Assembly: GCA_034359265.1 (NCBI GenBank)
Contig: CP136894.1
Location: forward strand, 25,326,501-25,390,500
Source of the DNA: Canna indica
Lineage: Eukaryota; Streptophyta; Magnoliopsida; Zingiberales; Cannaceae
Length of the DNA stretch: 64,000 nt
Direction of reading: 5' to 3'
The first letter of the stretch is position 1, and every line of letters begins with the position of its first letter. The notes beneath the pieces are model-generated. The model was not told the origin of the DNA, did not search any database, and saw only the letters and a program-made list of their open reading frames with translations. Made by a program: the position numbers and the translations under genes. This document shows positions 33,864-46,353 of this stretch, one piece after another.

Positions 33864-36320
33864 GTCTCTCGTCGCAAGTTTTCTCACAGAGTTTCTTTTG
33901 CTGATGCCCCGAAGCCCTCTTCCTCCGCTTGGGTGGGTTGTCGTTGATCCTTCGCTGATACGCTGTGTAGGGGGCTGCAGAACTCTTTGTCTTTGACTCC
34001 ACTGTCTCAACCATCTTCTCACCAACATTCATCTCCTTCCTCCATCCTTCCATTCATGAAGTGATTAGTTCTTTGCATCGGCAAGGACGTTGCTTAAATT
34101 GCACCAAATCGAGTCATATTGCTCGCGCTTGTTCATCCCGTCAAGTCTGCTTCCTATGCAAACGAGAGGGCCATCCAAGCCGACTTTGCACCTCTTTCAG
34201 AAAGCGGACTTATTCTCCTCGGGGTTCTAGCTCTTCTTCATGTGTTTCGGTTGCCAGGTCAGCTTCTATCTATACCTCTTATGTATTAAATAATGATGCA
34301 TCCGCTACCCTCATGAGCAAACCTCCTGCGTCTTCTTTAAAAATCTATTCCGGCCCTATTATTTCTGCACGCCCTCCAAACATCCCTTCCTCTGTTGCTT
34401 CTCTCCCTGTGAGTAGCTCAATGGCAAACAGGTCTAGCTTTGCCCGAGCCATTGTTCTGAATTCTTCTGCTACTGCGGAGAGGGCACATTACCTTAGTAG
34501 TTGCTGCATCCTGGTTACTATTCATGGGCAGCTCAATCCCTTAGCTGACTTGGCCGGTTTCCTGGCTTGTCAGTTTGGAAATTATCGTCAACACCTTCAC
34601 CTGTGGGAGAAGAAAAAAATGGTTGATGGACGCTTCCTTATCACAACTTCGGAGACCGAGGACACTTATTATTAGCGTAGGCTGATTCGCACCGAGCGTC
34701 TACAATGGAATCACGTCCTGATCTTGATCGCCGATTGGAAATCTAATGAGTTCTTCGAGCTTGTTGACCCGCCGGAGTTGCAGGTCGGTCTGGAGCTACG
34801 CGGGTTACCACTGATGTTTTGGAATGTTGAGACAACCATCGTGTTAACGAGCTCCTTTGCGTGTTTTGAGGCTATCACCAACTCTTCGGCCGACATGGAT
34901 GATCTAAACTCCAACAAGATTCAAGTTCGAGTTAGGGTTCTTCATCATATTCCCCACTCAATCGTGGCGGAGGCAGACTCCTATAGGTTCACTATTGAGG
35001 TGGCTATTGCCCGGCAGCAATGGGGGGGAGGGGGGGCAGAGATGAAGATCCCTCTGAAGGCCAGTCATGAGTATGACCCATCTGAAGGCCCTCTACATGA
35101 CAGAGGTGGCTCGGTTCACTTCTCAGTTAGCTTTGATTGCTCGAATACTCACAGTTCTTCTGGTTCGTGCACTTGAGCTCTCCTTCCTGTGGTTGACGAC
35201 ATTTTTGAGGCTCTGGACAACGAACTTTTCGAGCCTCCAGTGCCGACTTCGGGACGACCATGCTCTCCCCTTCTCCGTGCTTTTGCTAGCCGTCAGGAGC
35301 TTCCTGGCTTCCCCCGAAGACTCGTCATAGATGTTCCTTTTCGGAAAGGGGAGTTGTCCTTGCCGGCTTCAGCTATTGCTCCCCTTTCCCCTTTCATGTT
35401 TGCTTGTCTGTGTCTACCGCCGCTCTCTGATACTCGAAGATCTGGCTCTGCTCCACCCGATCTGGTTGTTAGTGATAGTGTTTCCCCTTTGAAGCTTCAC
35501 TGTGATCCCCTCATTTGTCATCTTAGGGATTTTTGCTGTTTTGCTATTTGCTGGATACGCTGTGCTGAACCCCGGACTGGTGCTTCGCTTGTTGGCTGCG
35601 GATGCAATCTCACTTAGCTTTTGTTTCGGGAATTGCCTTGCTACTATTGTTGCCAATTTGAGAAAGAAAGCATGTTGCCAGCTATGGTGGGGTGCTTTTC
35701 AAATTCTCAAATGGCGGGTCTCGGAGTTTGTCGGGTCGGATTCTGGACCCGCATCCTCTGCTTACCACCTCGCGATTGGACCCTATTTTCTGGGTCGTTC
35801 CTTCGTGGGGGGTCCTTTTTGCCTGGATTGGCCTGCAGTCGTGGCGGGATCTAGACTTGCTCCCTCAGATCACGACCCGGGTCAACTAGATTTGACCCGA
35901 GTCTATGATGTTGACACCTCACCAGTTGGGCTTGGCACACCTAATGGACCTGGGCTTGCGACAATCACTCCACATTTGTTTGTAGACCAGGCCCAGCCGA
36001 CTGTGGAGGCTTCGGTCCAAGGCTTTGAAGACTTGGCTTGGGACATGGACCCTCCGCCTTTTGGGTTCGATTTGTTGACTGTGGTGGTTGATCTCAGTTT
36101 GGGTTCTGAGCCTGATCCGTTGTTGAGGCAACCTGATTTGGATTTGTCGATCAAAACAGTGGTTGCAAACAAGACTCCTAGGATCAAAAAACCCTCCAAA
36201 AATGTTATTCCCATTCGTAGGAGTTGCAGGATTTCGAGCAAGATATTTGGCTCCGGTTTGATGAAGGCTAAAAGCTGCAAAATTGGAGGGCAATCTCGGA
36301 AATTTTGTGGAGCTTACTAG
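33864..36320 (+). pseudogene. LINE ORF1 (nucleic-acid-binding protein), decayed
   Basis: The N-terminus retains SHRVSFADAPKP, a common start of plant LINE ORF1, then is broken. Two CCHC zinc knuckles lie at about 34090-34190 (CLNCTKSSHIARAC and CFLCKREGHPSRLC). An unstructured serine/proline-rich part and a beta-rich part follow, with a stop at 34672. The last frame, 35502-36320, ends with the basic RRSCRISSKIF motif typical of ORF1 C-termini. ORF1 coats the LINE RNA. At least three stops or frameshifts separate the pieces. Confidence 0.75.
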
Positions 36321-36509
36321 CAGCCCTCTTCTGGATTCCAACCATCTGGGTTCGTTTGTGATTGCAATGCTAGAGTGGAGTCAACTTTACTAAAAAAGAT
36401 TGACGCGTTGGGTTTTGATCTATTGGCTTCTGATGATAAGGTTCTCGGAGCCTTGGGTTTCTGTTCCCGCCTGATCTGTGCTGCTCGTTTCGTAGCGTAG
36501 TTTTCGCTT

Positions 36510-39500
36510 TTGATCATGTTTCACAACTTTTGCATCTTATTTTGGAATGTTCAAGGGTTATGTAGGCTTTCCAAACGTTGTATGGTGAAACAAGTTACCA
36601 AGGAATCTAGTTGTAGTGTGGCTTTTATCTCTGAAACTAAGTTGAATGATTGCTCTAAAAGGATTGTCAGACAACTTTCTGGATTTTCTTTTGATGATAA
36701 TTTCTGCACCATTAATGCTTCTGGTCTCTTCGAGGGTCTTTTGGCTATTTGGGTTTCTACGGCTTGTTAGTATGATTACTGGTCCATCCAACTTTCTCTT
36801 AAACATCGATCGTCAGACTTCTATTTTGAGGCCATCGGGGTGTATGGTCCCCTCGCTAGAGGACAGAGATCTGCTTTCTTATAAGAATTAAGACAAGTTG
36901 TTTCTACATGTATGGGGCCTTTTATTTTGGGGGGCGACTTTAACATGTCTGCTAATCACGAGGAACGTCGAAACTGCATGGGTAAATTGATCGACTCTCG
37001 TAGATTCTCCAAACTAATAGCTGATTTGGGCCTCCTGGATGTACTTCTTTCAGGTAGCCCGTTCACTTGCACTAATAATCAGAACCCCCCAGCACTAGCC
37101 AAGCTTGATCGGGTACTCATCAATAGCACACTAGCATTTGCATTCCCTAGTATGAGTGGAACCGTGAGGGACCGCAAGCTTTCTGATCATAGTCCGGTGC
37201 TCTTGCAGTTGGCCCCCGATCGGCGAAAAATTTCAACACATTTCAAAATTGGGAACTCTTGGCTCTCTTGTGAATAGTTTAGAAACATCATCAAGGTCGG
37301 CCTCTACACTCCTCAATATCAGAATCACTCGACCTCTTACCAGATCGCCTCCCATATGAAGATTCAGATCAGAAAATGGAAATCTCTTAGACATATTATT
37401 TTGGAGTGGGAGAAAATACACAGGAACAACTAGAAGGATGAACGTACCTCGGCCGAGGCAAGGTTGGAAGTCTTAAACACTTTAGCTGACACAGCCTCGA
37501 TCTTTGACATAGAACTCGAATAGCTCAAACAGGTCAAGATTTCATTGGACCAATGCTACCAAAATGAGAGTCTGTATTGGCAACAAAGGGTCAAGATTCG
37601 TTGGCTCAGGACGAAGGTCATAACACAAGGTATTTCCACCTTTGTGCTTCTAATAGACGTCGGCATAACATGATCTCTTCCATCAAAATCAATGGATCTA
37701 GCTTATCTGATTGGAGTGATGTCGCTGACGCTTTTCGGGTGTTTTATGTTGGATTGTTGGGTCGCGAGGTGTCTCCCCTGCTTAGAATGAAATGACATGA
37801 TATCTTACCTTTCCCGCTTATCAGGCTCCATTCTTTGGAAGCACCTTTCACTATGGCAAAAATTTTCGAGGTTATCAAAAAGGCGAAAACTCATAAGGCC
37901 CCAGGTCCTGGTGGTCTTAAAATGGAATTTTACTCACACTTTTGGCCATTAATTGGTGGCCAAGTCTTGGATATCCTCCTTGAGTTGCAAAACAATCCAA
38001 ATTCGATGGCTCGTATTAATAAGGGCAACATTGTCTTGATCCCTAAATCCCCGGGGGGAAATATAGTTAGTGAATTTCAATCTATTGGTTTGAAAAACAG
38101 CATCATTAAAAAAATTTCAAAGTTGCTGGCCAACCCACTTATGCCTTTCATCCCAAATCTCATCGACAACTTGCAAGACACTTTCATCAGTGGATGAAGC
38201 ACTCTCAACTATTTTATGACCGCTTCTGAAACTATATCGGGCTGCAAAAGACTTGATCAGGACGTTTGCGTGATCAAAGTGGATTTCGAAAAGGCTTTCG
38301 ACTCTGTAACTGGGACTTCTTGTTGCGATCTCTGAATTCTCGTGGATTTCCTCCCAAATGGATTTCTTGGATCCCGAGTATCCTTTCCACTGCGAAATCC
38401 TCGCTTCTTATCAACGGCTTGGAAGGAAGAATCTTCAGACATCGGAGAGGCCTGCACCAGGGGAACCCACTTTCCCCTCTCTTTTTCAATTTGATTACTG
38501 ACTCGTTATCGAGAATTATATCGCGAGCTGAATCATTGGGGCATGTGACTGGGGCGCTCAACACGTACCTTCAGAAGAGTATCACACATATTTTCTTTGC
38601 AGATGATCTACTCCTGTTTTGCAAAGCGGAGGAGGAGTCCTTAAGATCTTTAGGACTTATTATCAAGTGTTTCGAACTTTGCTCAGGACTTAACCTGAAT
38701 GCTTCTAAAACCAAGGCGATACACATCAATGGCGACATCCACAAGGTGACCTTGGCTGCGAATATATTTGGATGTTCGGTATGAACCTTTCCTTTCAAAT
38801 ACCTCGACCCCCCCTGAGGCCTGGCGGTCTCACAAAGGCGGATCGATCCCAATTGATCACGAGATTTGACTCTACCCTGGCCTCTTGGCAGGGCCCACTG
38901 CTTTCGATAGGGAGTAGGCTGACCTTGGTTAACTGCGTTCTCACTAGTCAGGCTTCCTATTTCCTCTTTATCTTCTTGGCTCTGAAATGGGTTTATAAAC
39001 AAATTGGTAGGCGAAGAAGGACTTTTTTCTAGACTGGCAAAGGCGATGGTACTCCGCAAGGAAAGTGTCTGGTTAATTGGAACTCTCTAACCTTTGCTTG
39101 AACGAAGGGTGGGCTAGGGATCCTAGCTCGACCTCCCTGCCCACAATAAAGCTCGACCTCCCTGCCCACAATAAAGCTCGACTGGCCAATTGGATTTGGA
39201 AGCTTTTCCAACCTGGGGGATGCCTTGGCATAACATAATTTCATCCCTTTACCCTAGACTATTGGAGCTTAATGAAGATGACTGGCCGCACTTATCACAC
39301 ATTTGGAAAAAAATTTGGCTCTCTTCTGGAAATTCTCCGACCTGCTCTGGTCCTTTCCGTGGGCGAAGGCTTTGGCCTCAGGCTCTGGTTTACTCCATGT
39401 TTCAATGGATCTAGTCTTCGAGATCACTATCCGACTCTCTTAGCGGCTACCTCTTTTCCGGACCTTATTTTTTATGATGCACGGATTAGAGATACTTCTG

Positions 39501-40010
39501 GGTTGGTGCAAGGGTGGAATTTGATCTTTAGGTACATTGTGTCGTTAGATCTACTTACCTGTCTACAGAATGACCTTGCTCCCCTCTTCCTTGCCTTCGG
39601 TGCAAACTCTATCTCTTGGAAATGGAGCAATAATGACATCTACACAACGAATAGTTTCTATTGTATCTTGACTTTCAGAGGGATCAAGGATTCCAAGGCA
39701 AGTTTCTTATGGCAGAACGCATGCCCCCCAGCATGCTCTATGCATAGTTGGCTTATTGAAAGCAAAGACTACAGCTGAAGGATAGACTCATTGCTCATAA
39801 CCTACAAATTTGTCCGACCTGCCTCTTGTGTAATGACAAAGACGAGAAATATAAGCACCTGTTCACCGAGTGTTAATCTTTCACCAATGAGGGTTGGAAA
39901 CTTTTCTTCTTTGGTCCCACACTTATATCTTTCTCCTGGATTACAAACCCTGGGATGGACCTCCCGTCGGTAGTCTCAAGAAAAACTTAAAGCTTTTCCA
40001 ACTCATCATG
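36510..40010 (+). pseudogene. LINE ORF2: endonuclease, reverse transcriptase, zf-RVT, decayed
   Basis: The apurinic-type endonuclease begins ILFWNVQGLCRLSK (36537) and has FILGGDFNMS (36918) and DRKLSDHSPVLL (37170). The RT has THKAPGPGGLKMEF (37890), VIKVDFEKAFDS (38273), the GLHQGNPLSPLFFNL block (38449) and the catalytic FADD at 38596-38607. Near 39780-39875 the zf-RVT cysteines CPTCLLCND remain in a shifted frame. ORF2 nicks chromosomal DNA and primes reverse transcription at the nick. Stops at 36766, 37275, 38195 and frame changes near 38305 make it inactive. A duplicated 27-bp phrase with GACCTCCCTGCCCACAATAA sits at about 39126-39178. Confidence 0.88.
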
Positions 40011-40268
40011 AGTTGGAGACACAAAATTTAGCACGAGCGTAATCTCAGAATTTTTGATAATCGAAACAGAACCTTCGAGGAGCTTGCGATGGAGGCCACC
40101 ACATTGCTCCCCTTTTTGTAGCAGTTGTTTTTTATTTGGCCTTGTTGGCCCCTTCTTCTTTTTCGCTTTTGTTCTTTCTTTATCTTTTTCTGTCTCCTCT
40201 TACTTGTATTATGTTCAAATCTCTTGAACTGAATACAAGTTTTTTATTTTTTTAAAAAAAGATTATAA

Positions 40269-40702
40269 CTACTATTGCAATCTAACACAGTACAATTTGC
40301 CATGCATAAGGATCAGATTTGGTGCCATGTCTTACTTATAAATGTAGTCCATGCACCATGTGTTGTTATGAACTTATGACAGAGATGTCACTGAATGTTA
40401 TAGGTCAAGCATTAACTTCTTCAACCATATGTGTTGGTGAATGAGAGACAAGAATTAACTTCTTCAACCTACGGAACATAGGATGTTGACTGAGAAGGCC
40501 TCTTCTTATGTACTAAGCCATTTTCAAATGAGTTTAGGCATAAAGATGCCAAGTAGGAAAAATGGTCGGCGGCTGCTGATGTGCCTTCCCTCCCTCGAAC
40601 AAATGAGTATCAGGCCAACTCCCTTAATTAAGGGTGGTAGAATGGAGTCATATGGTTCGCTAAACCTTGTGCGAGATCCCTCTTCTTTCTCATTTCCTCC
40701 TC
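40269..40702. other. Intergenic stretch between LINE and second CACTA element
   Basis: No gene, repeat or terminal structure recognised. Confidence 0.5.
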
Positions 40703-41027
40703 CACTACTAGAAATCTATCTGCGAAGGCCTTTTTGCGACGGCACCATTTGCGGTCGCAGATGCGACGGGTCTGCGATCGCGACCAAAAGTGGTCGCATT
40801 GGCATAAAGTTGGCGACGGCATTGCGACCACCCTACGTGGCCATCAGAAGAATGCTTATTTGCGACCGCTCTGGCAACCACCTAGTACCGTCGCAGAGCC
40901 CGATATTGAAATTTATAACTCCTTTTCTTCTCGCTCGCTCGCTGTGATTTGTTTGCCGCGCGTACGCCCCTTGCCGCCCGCCTCTCGCCGCTCGCCGCCT
41001 TGCCCGCCGCTCGCCTCTAGTATTTTG

Positions 41028-41063
<36 letters not shown>

Positions 41064-41162
41064 AAAACCCTAGCAGCCGCCTGCTAGGGTTTCGACTGAC
41101 GGTAGGTGGAAGTGCCACCGGCCCTCCCAGCCGACCCCATCTGTGCTTGTGTATGTGTAGAT
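40703..41162 (+). mobile_element. Left end of a second CACTA element
   Basis: CACTACTAGAAATC is a canonical CACTA terminus. It is followed by subterminal TGCGACC/GGTCGCA motifs (40730-40900), a GC-rich leader, a (CT)n run at 41031-41060 and a TATA box TATAAAA at 41061. It is cut at 41162 by the insertion of family L copy D and probably continues at 46354. A TNPA-like gene lies beyond. The right terminus was not found. Confidence 0.8.
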
Positions 41163-42679
41163 TGAAGTCGAAATGGCAACACTAGAGGGGGGGGGGGTGA
41201 ATAGTGTGTTTAATAAATTGATTAGCCTAAATTCAATTTTAGTCCTTTTCTTAGATCGTTTAGGCAATTTATGATTGAATGATTTGATAAGGAAGCGATA
41301 GATAATTAAGCAATTAAAACAATCAGTAAATCAATGCAAATACGAGAATTTATAGTGGTTCGGCCCCAATGCCTACTCCACTACCTAAGCACCTCGCTTA
41401 GGATTTCCAAACTAAGTTTTACTAGATTAATTAGTTTCCTTTACCCAGAGGACTTTACACTAGAAAGTATCCGCTCTCAAACCGAAGGCATCTCCTCACA
41501 CGGAAGTATCCCGCCTTCCCACCGAGAGCACTCTCCCACCTCAACCTAAGGGACAACTCACTTAATCCTAGCAAACTACGTTTAATTACACCGGTGGATT
41601 TAAACCTCAAACACGAAGGCTACTGCCAAATTTCAAGACCTAACAATCCTAGGTCTTCACACGCACAAATCCAAATTAAACAGCGTTCAAATAACAACAA
41701 AAATTACAATGAAAAGAGCTTAGAGAGTAAATCAAGATTAACTACTCTTTTCCAAGCCTTGTAGCCTCCAACTCGCCAGTAAATGTGCTTTGAGTTGAAG
41801 CCGAGTTGAGGAGCAGTTGGCGCTTGAAGAAGAACTCGACGGAATAGCATAGCGAGCTGCAATCGATCGTTGGAAGGCTTAAATCACTTCTAAAATCCTC
41901 AATTAAATCTGTAAGAGTGAAGGAAGTTGTTAAAAGAAGATAAATGAGGTATATTTATACGCTCACCAAGAAATGGCAGCTCAACGGGCTAAAATCTAGC
42001 CGTTACAGCCGCTCGGTCGATTGGTCGGCCGATGATCGATCGACCGCTCACAGCGACCGCTGCATCTTCTCTCTGTGCGGTCGACCGACGGGTTGACCGC
42101 CAGACGCAAACTGGCATTCCCTCAATCTGGTTGACCTCTCGGTCGACCGACGCAGGGGAAGCAGAGACGTGCAATCCTCCATTCGGTCGACCGCTAGGGC
42201 TATTGCCCATTTTTGGCCTCTGTCGATCGATCGACCGGTCGACCGAAGTAGCCACTGCCAATTTTTAGCAGTGTTCGGTCATCCGAATTAATTTCCTTAC
42301 CCTATTCGGTCGACCGCCTGGTTGACTGAACCTAGGCTGAATTTGGTTTCTTCAGCCTTTTTCTTCCGCGCTTGATTTTCAGGTTCCGGTTTTCAACGAG
42401 CATCAACTAGGAAAGCTTTTCATTTGATCTTTGGACTTGTCCAATGCGACTTTGGTGCACTCGTCGAGCTTCGAGAAATTCCCACGACGAACCCGAATGC
42501 GACGATCAATGTCCTTCCGATTTTTTGATTTCTTCTGATTTTTCCGATCGAGCTAGGACATCGAACGCTGATCGATATGGAACCTGAAAGATTTCTCGAC
42601 GAAATATTAGTTCCATGTTTGTTATCATCAAAACCGAGATTACGAGATTAAGACCAAGGTTGAAAACCTAAAGCCAACA
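41163..42679 (-). repeat. 3' LTR of copy D
   Basis: Plus strand starts TGAAGTCGAAATGG and ends GCCAACA (minus: TGTTGGC to CGACTTCA). TATA-like TATAAATA on the minus strand is at 41952-41959. A G11-12 run (the complement of the C tract before CTCTAGTG) is at about 41187. A cluster of GGTCGACC-type palindromes lies at 42000-42325, upstream of the TATA box. Confidence 0.92.
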
Positions 42680-44559
42680 ATCTCTCCTTTTTTGATGATG
42701 ACAAACATCCTTAATAAAATATATTCATTAAAGCATATAGGATATCAACTAAGAGATTTCTCCCCCTATCAACATGCATATCTATGAAAATAAACTCCCC
42801 CATCTATATGCATGGATTTCCTATATTTTCCTCCCATTTACCTATAATTTTCTCTCCCCCTTTACCTATAATTTTCTCATACTTTTTTCTTATACATTTC
42901 TCCCCTTTTTGACATCAATCAAAAAGGGCAAGAAAGGTCAATCTAGTCAAGGGATGAAGAACAAACATTTTTTCATGAAGTTGAGACTCTAAAGTTATTT
43001 TTCATGACACATGAAAATCTCAACCAAAAGGATGGAAAATAATATTTGATATGAAACAAAATCATACTCAATAGAAAGGAGTGATAGATACAATTCAAAA
43101 CTAAATCATGTATTCACTCAAGTATGACTGTACTCATATCTTTTTTATGACATTTCTAGATTTCATTCAAACTTTCAAAATATCAAGATATGGTCATTTA
43201 AATCATGTATATCAAGTTTGAAGTGAAACTAATGTCATTTAATCAAACTTTTAACTTAGCATGGTTTCATTTGAATTAAGCATGAAAACATAAAAATGCT
43301 AAGTTTCAAATTTTGCTATCTACTCATGTTTTTTTCATATTTAGGCATCACATCAAATATGAGAGAATTGTAAGTTTATGAATCAAGTTTGGACTTAAGA
43401 TGCAATTTTTAAGTCACTTTGTTGACTTAGGTCAACCTATTCTTCAAGATTTGAAATACCAATTGTTGGATGAAATTTTTTTGATACCAATTATTGAATG
43501 GTCATTTGAAATGCATATATCAAGTTTGAACTCAAAATGAATCTTCTATGTTCATTTTTGATACTATATTGATTTTAATAAACAAATGGATATTTCTAGC
43601 TATTATTCAAGATATCAAAATCATTCCTAGAAATGATTTTACTCAAGAAGTTGTGTGAATGATATTAGAAATGAAATCCAAATAGTATACATGAGTTTTC
43701 TTTTGAAGTTTTTGAAGAAAGATCAAAGTATCAGAAAGATTGATATTTCAAATAAATGCTACTTTGTGTTTTCGAAATCCAACTTCAAAATTCCATTATA
43801 AATCAGATTCTTGATGAAATATTTTGAAATTTTTACTGAAGAAACTAGATTTTTCAGTGAAAGTGCAGTTTCAAGAATCATCTAAAAAGGACTTTTCTAT
43901 ATTTCTCTAGAAATAACTGAAATTGATACCAATTGTAGGTCGAAATGGTATTTTTGTAATTTTCAGTTATCTATAAAACTTGTTCAATTTTCATTCAAAC
44001 TTTTATGACACCACATTATGGTTATGTAAAGAGTATATGTCAAGTTTGAAATAAAAATTATGTCCTTAAGTCAAGATATCAACATAGCATGGTTTCATTC
44101 AAAACTAAACTAGTTTTTTATGAAACTTGCTAAGTTTCAATCTTATCATTTACTCATGATTTTTCAAATCTTATACCTATGGATACCTAACATGAGTAAA
44201 TCTAAACAAGTTCCTTAAATATGGATTGAAAATGAGACCTTTAAGTCAACTTGGTTCAAAAGAGGTAAGCATGAATTGACCTCTTTATCATTTTATCCAT
44301 ATCCATATGAATTTTTAACTCTAAGTGCTTCGAAATATGTCATACCTATTCCTAAACATGTTTACGAATTTTGGACTTAAAATGAAATATCTAAATCGAT
44401 TTATTGACTTGAATCCAACTTTTCAAGCTTAATTCCCCTAAAGTGAGATGTCAGTTGTATTTGATCATCTAGACATGAATTTTCAAGTTTTAAATATCTA
44501 GACTCATGTGATATGTGTATCTAAATATGTTCATTAGGTGTTTACACAAAATGAGGTCT
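42680..44559 (-). mobile_element. Noncoding internal domain of copy D with polypurine tract
   Basis: The minus strand ends TCAAAAAAGGAGAGAT against the 3' LTR (plus 42680-42695), a polypurine tract. The body has no reading frame. It repeats phrases such as TATCAAGTTTGAA at 43210, 43518 and 44038, each with diverged flanks (CATTCAAACTTT upstream, AGCATGGTTTCATT downstream at 43258 and 44089), so it is a set of old internal repeats. Confidence 0.8.
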
Positions 44560-44766
44560 CTAATAAGAATTTTCAAGTTCAAACCTATTAATTTGTTCTT
44601 GAGTCCATGAATCCATTTTTTCCTTAGGTTCTATGTATTTTGATTTTACCATATTAAAAACACATAAACCTTGAGTCTTTAAGAATGTATACATTCTTCC
44701 TTTCCAAAGACCAAAGTTTGACTCATCGAAACTAGGGGGTATAGACGCTACCAACTCTAGTGCCAT
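44560..44766 (-). pseudogene. Truncated gag of family L copy D
   Basis: The minus-strand ATG at 44766 is 67 bases after the LTR edge (44834). The 68-residue product has the UBN2 gag signature FDESNFGLWKGRMYTFLKTQ, very like the start of copy A gag at 4398, then stops where copy A continues with coiled coil and zinc knuckles. This is an N-terminal gag remnant that may be kept for RNA packaging sequence rather than protein. Confidence 0.85.
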
Positions 44767-44819
44767 TCTCGGATCGAGACAAGGTGTAGAAAAGATAATG
44801 AAATCACAATCTACGACCC

Positions 44820-44831
44820 GCTCTGATACCA
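44820..44831 (-). other. Primer-binding site of copy D
   Basis: The minus strand reads TGGTATCAGAGC, two bases inside the 5' LTR. It is the perfect complement of the initiator methionine tRNA 3' end, as in most plant copia elements. Confidence 0.93.
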
Positions 44832-44833
44832 AT

Positions 44834-46353
44834 TGAAGTCGAAATGCCAACACTAGAGGGGGGGGGGGTTGAATAGAATGTTTACTAAATTGATTAGCCT
44901 AAATTCGATTTTATTCATTTTCTTAGATCGTTTAGGCAATTTACGATTGAATGATTTGATGCGGAAGCGATAGATAATTAAACAATTAAAACAATCAGTA
45001 AATCAATGCAAACATGAGAATTTATAGTGGTTCGGCCCCAATACCTACTCCACTACCTAAGCACCCCGTTTAGGATTTTGAAACTAAGTTTTACTAGATT
45101 AATTAGTTTCCCTTACACAGAGGACTTTACACCGGAAAGTCTCCGCTCTCAAACATAAGGCACCTTCTCACACGGAAGTATCCCGTCTTCCTTTCAAGAG
45201 CACTCTCCCACCTCAACCTAAGGGACAACTCACTTAATCCTAGCAAACTATGTTTAATTACACCAGTGGATTTAAACCTCAAACACGAAGACTACTACCA
45301 AATTTCGAGACCTAACAATCCTACGTCTTCACGCGCACAAATCCAAATTAAACAACATTCAAATAACAACAAAAATTACAATGAAAAGAGCTTAGAGAGT
45401 AAATCAAGATTAACTACTCTTTTCCAAGACTTGTAGCCTCCAACTCGCCAGTAAATGTGCTTTGAGTCGAAGCCGAGTTGAGGAGCAGTTGGCGCTTGAA
45501 GAAGAACTCGACAGAATAGCAAAGCGCGCTGCAATCAATCGTTGGAAGGCTTAAATCACTTCTAAAATCCTCAATTAAATCTTTAAGAGTGAAGGAAGAT
45601 GTTAAAAGAAGATAGATGAGGTATATTTATACCCTCACCAAGAAACGGCAGTTCAACGGGCTAAAATCTAGCCGATACAGCCGCTCGGTCGATTGGTCGA
45701 TTGGTCGATCGACCGACCGATCGACTGCTCACAGCGACCGTTGCATTTTCTCTTTGTGCGGTCGACCGACGGGTCGACCACCAAATGCAAACTGGCCTTC
45801 CCTCAATCCGGTCGACCGACACATGGAAAGCAGAGACGCACGATCCTCTATTCGGTCGATCGATCGGTCGATCGCTAGAGCTATTGCCCATTTCTGGCCT
45901 TTGTCGGTCGACCGAAGTGGCCACTACCAGTTTTTGGCAGTGTTCGATCAACCGACCAATCGACCGAATTGGCTACTCCCAATTTCCTAACCCTATTCGG
46001 TCGACCGAACCTAGGCTGAATTTGGTTTCTTCAGCCTTTTTCTTCCGCGCTTGGTTTTCGGGTTCCGGCTTTCAACGAGCATCAACTTGGATAGCTTTTC
46101 ATGTGATCTTTGGACTCGTCCAATGCAACTTTGGTGCACTCGTCGAGCTTTGAGAAATTCCTGCGACGAACCTGAGCGCGGCGATCAATGTCCTTCCGAT
46201 TTTCTGGTTTTTCCGATTTTTCTGATCGAGGACATCGAACACTGATCGATATGGAATCTGAAAGATTTCTTGACAAAATATTAGTTTCATGTTTGTTATC
46301 ATCAAAATCAAGATTAAGAGATTAAGACCAAGATTGAAAACCTAAAACCAATA
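44834..46353 (-). repeat. 5' LTR of copy D
   Basis: 1520 bp, matching the 3' LTR along its whole length with scattered substitutions and small indels (for example in the GGTCGACC block at 45680-46010). TATA-like TATAAATA (minus) is at 45624-45631. The outer end reads CCAATA in place of CCAACA. Confidence 0.92.

Larger units (their letters stand above)
33864..40259 (+). mobile_element. L1-type LINE retrotransposon, 6.4 kb
   Basis: ORF1 and ORF2 relics lie in the correct order, ending in a short A run (40254-40259). The 9-bp sequence AGATTATAA flanks it at 33855-33863 and 40260-40268, fitting a target-site duplication. The duplication is short for a LINE, so the left edge is probable rather than certain. 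Confidence 0.8.
41163..46353 (-). mobile_element. Complete copy D of family L (gag-only LTR retrotransposon)
   Basis: Two LTRs (41163-42679 and 44834-46353) enclose a 2.15-kb internal domain. Target duplications are TAGAT (41158-41162) and TGGAT (46354-46358), one mismatch. A perfect initiator-Met primer site and a polypurine tract are present. The only coding part is 68 residues of gag, so the element must have moved with enzymes from a relative. It is nested in the second CACTA element. Confidence 0.92.

Noticed and set aside
45616..46153. Arginine/aspartate-rich frames (DRSIDRPT repeats) on both strands
   Set aside because: They arise from the GGTCGACC palindrome block of the family L LTR, which is open in several frames at once.
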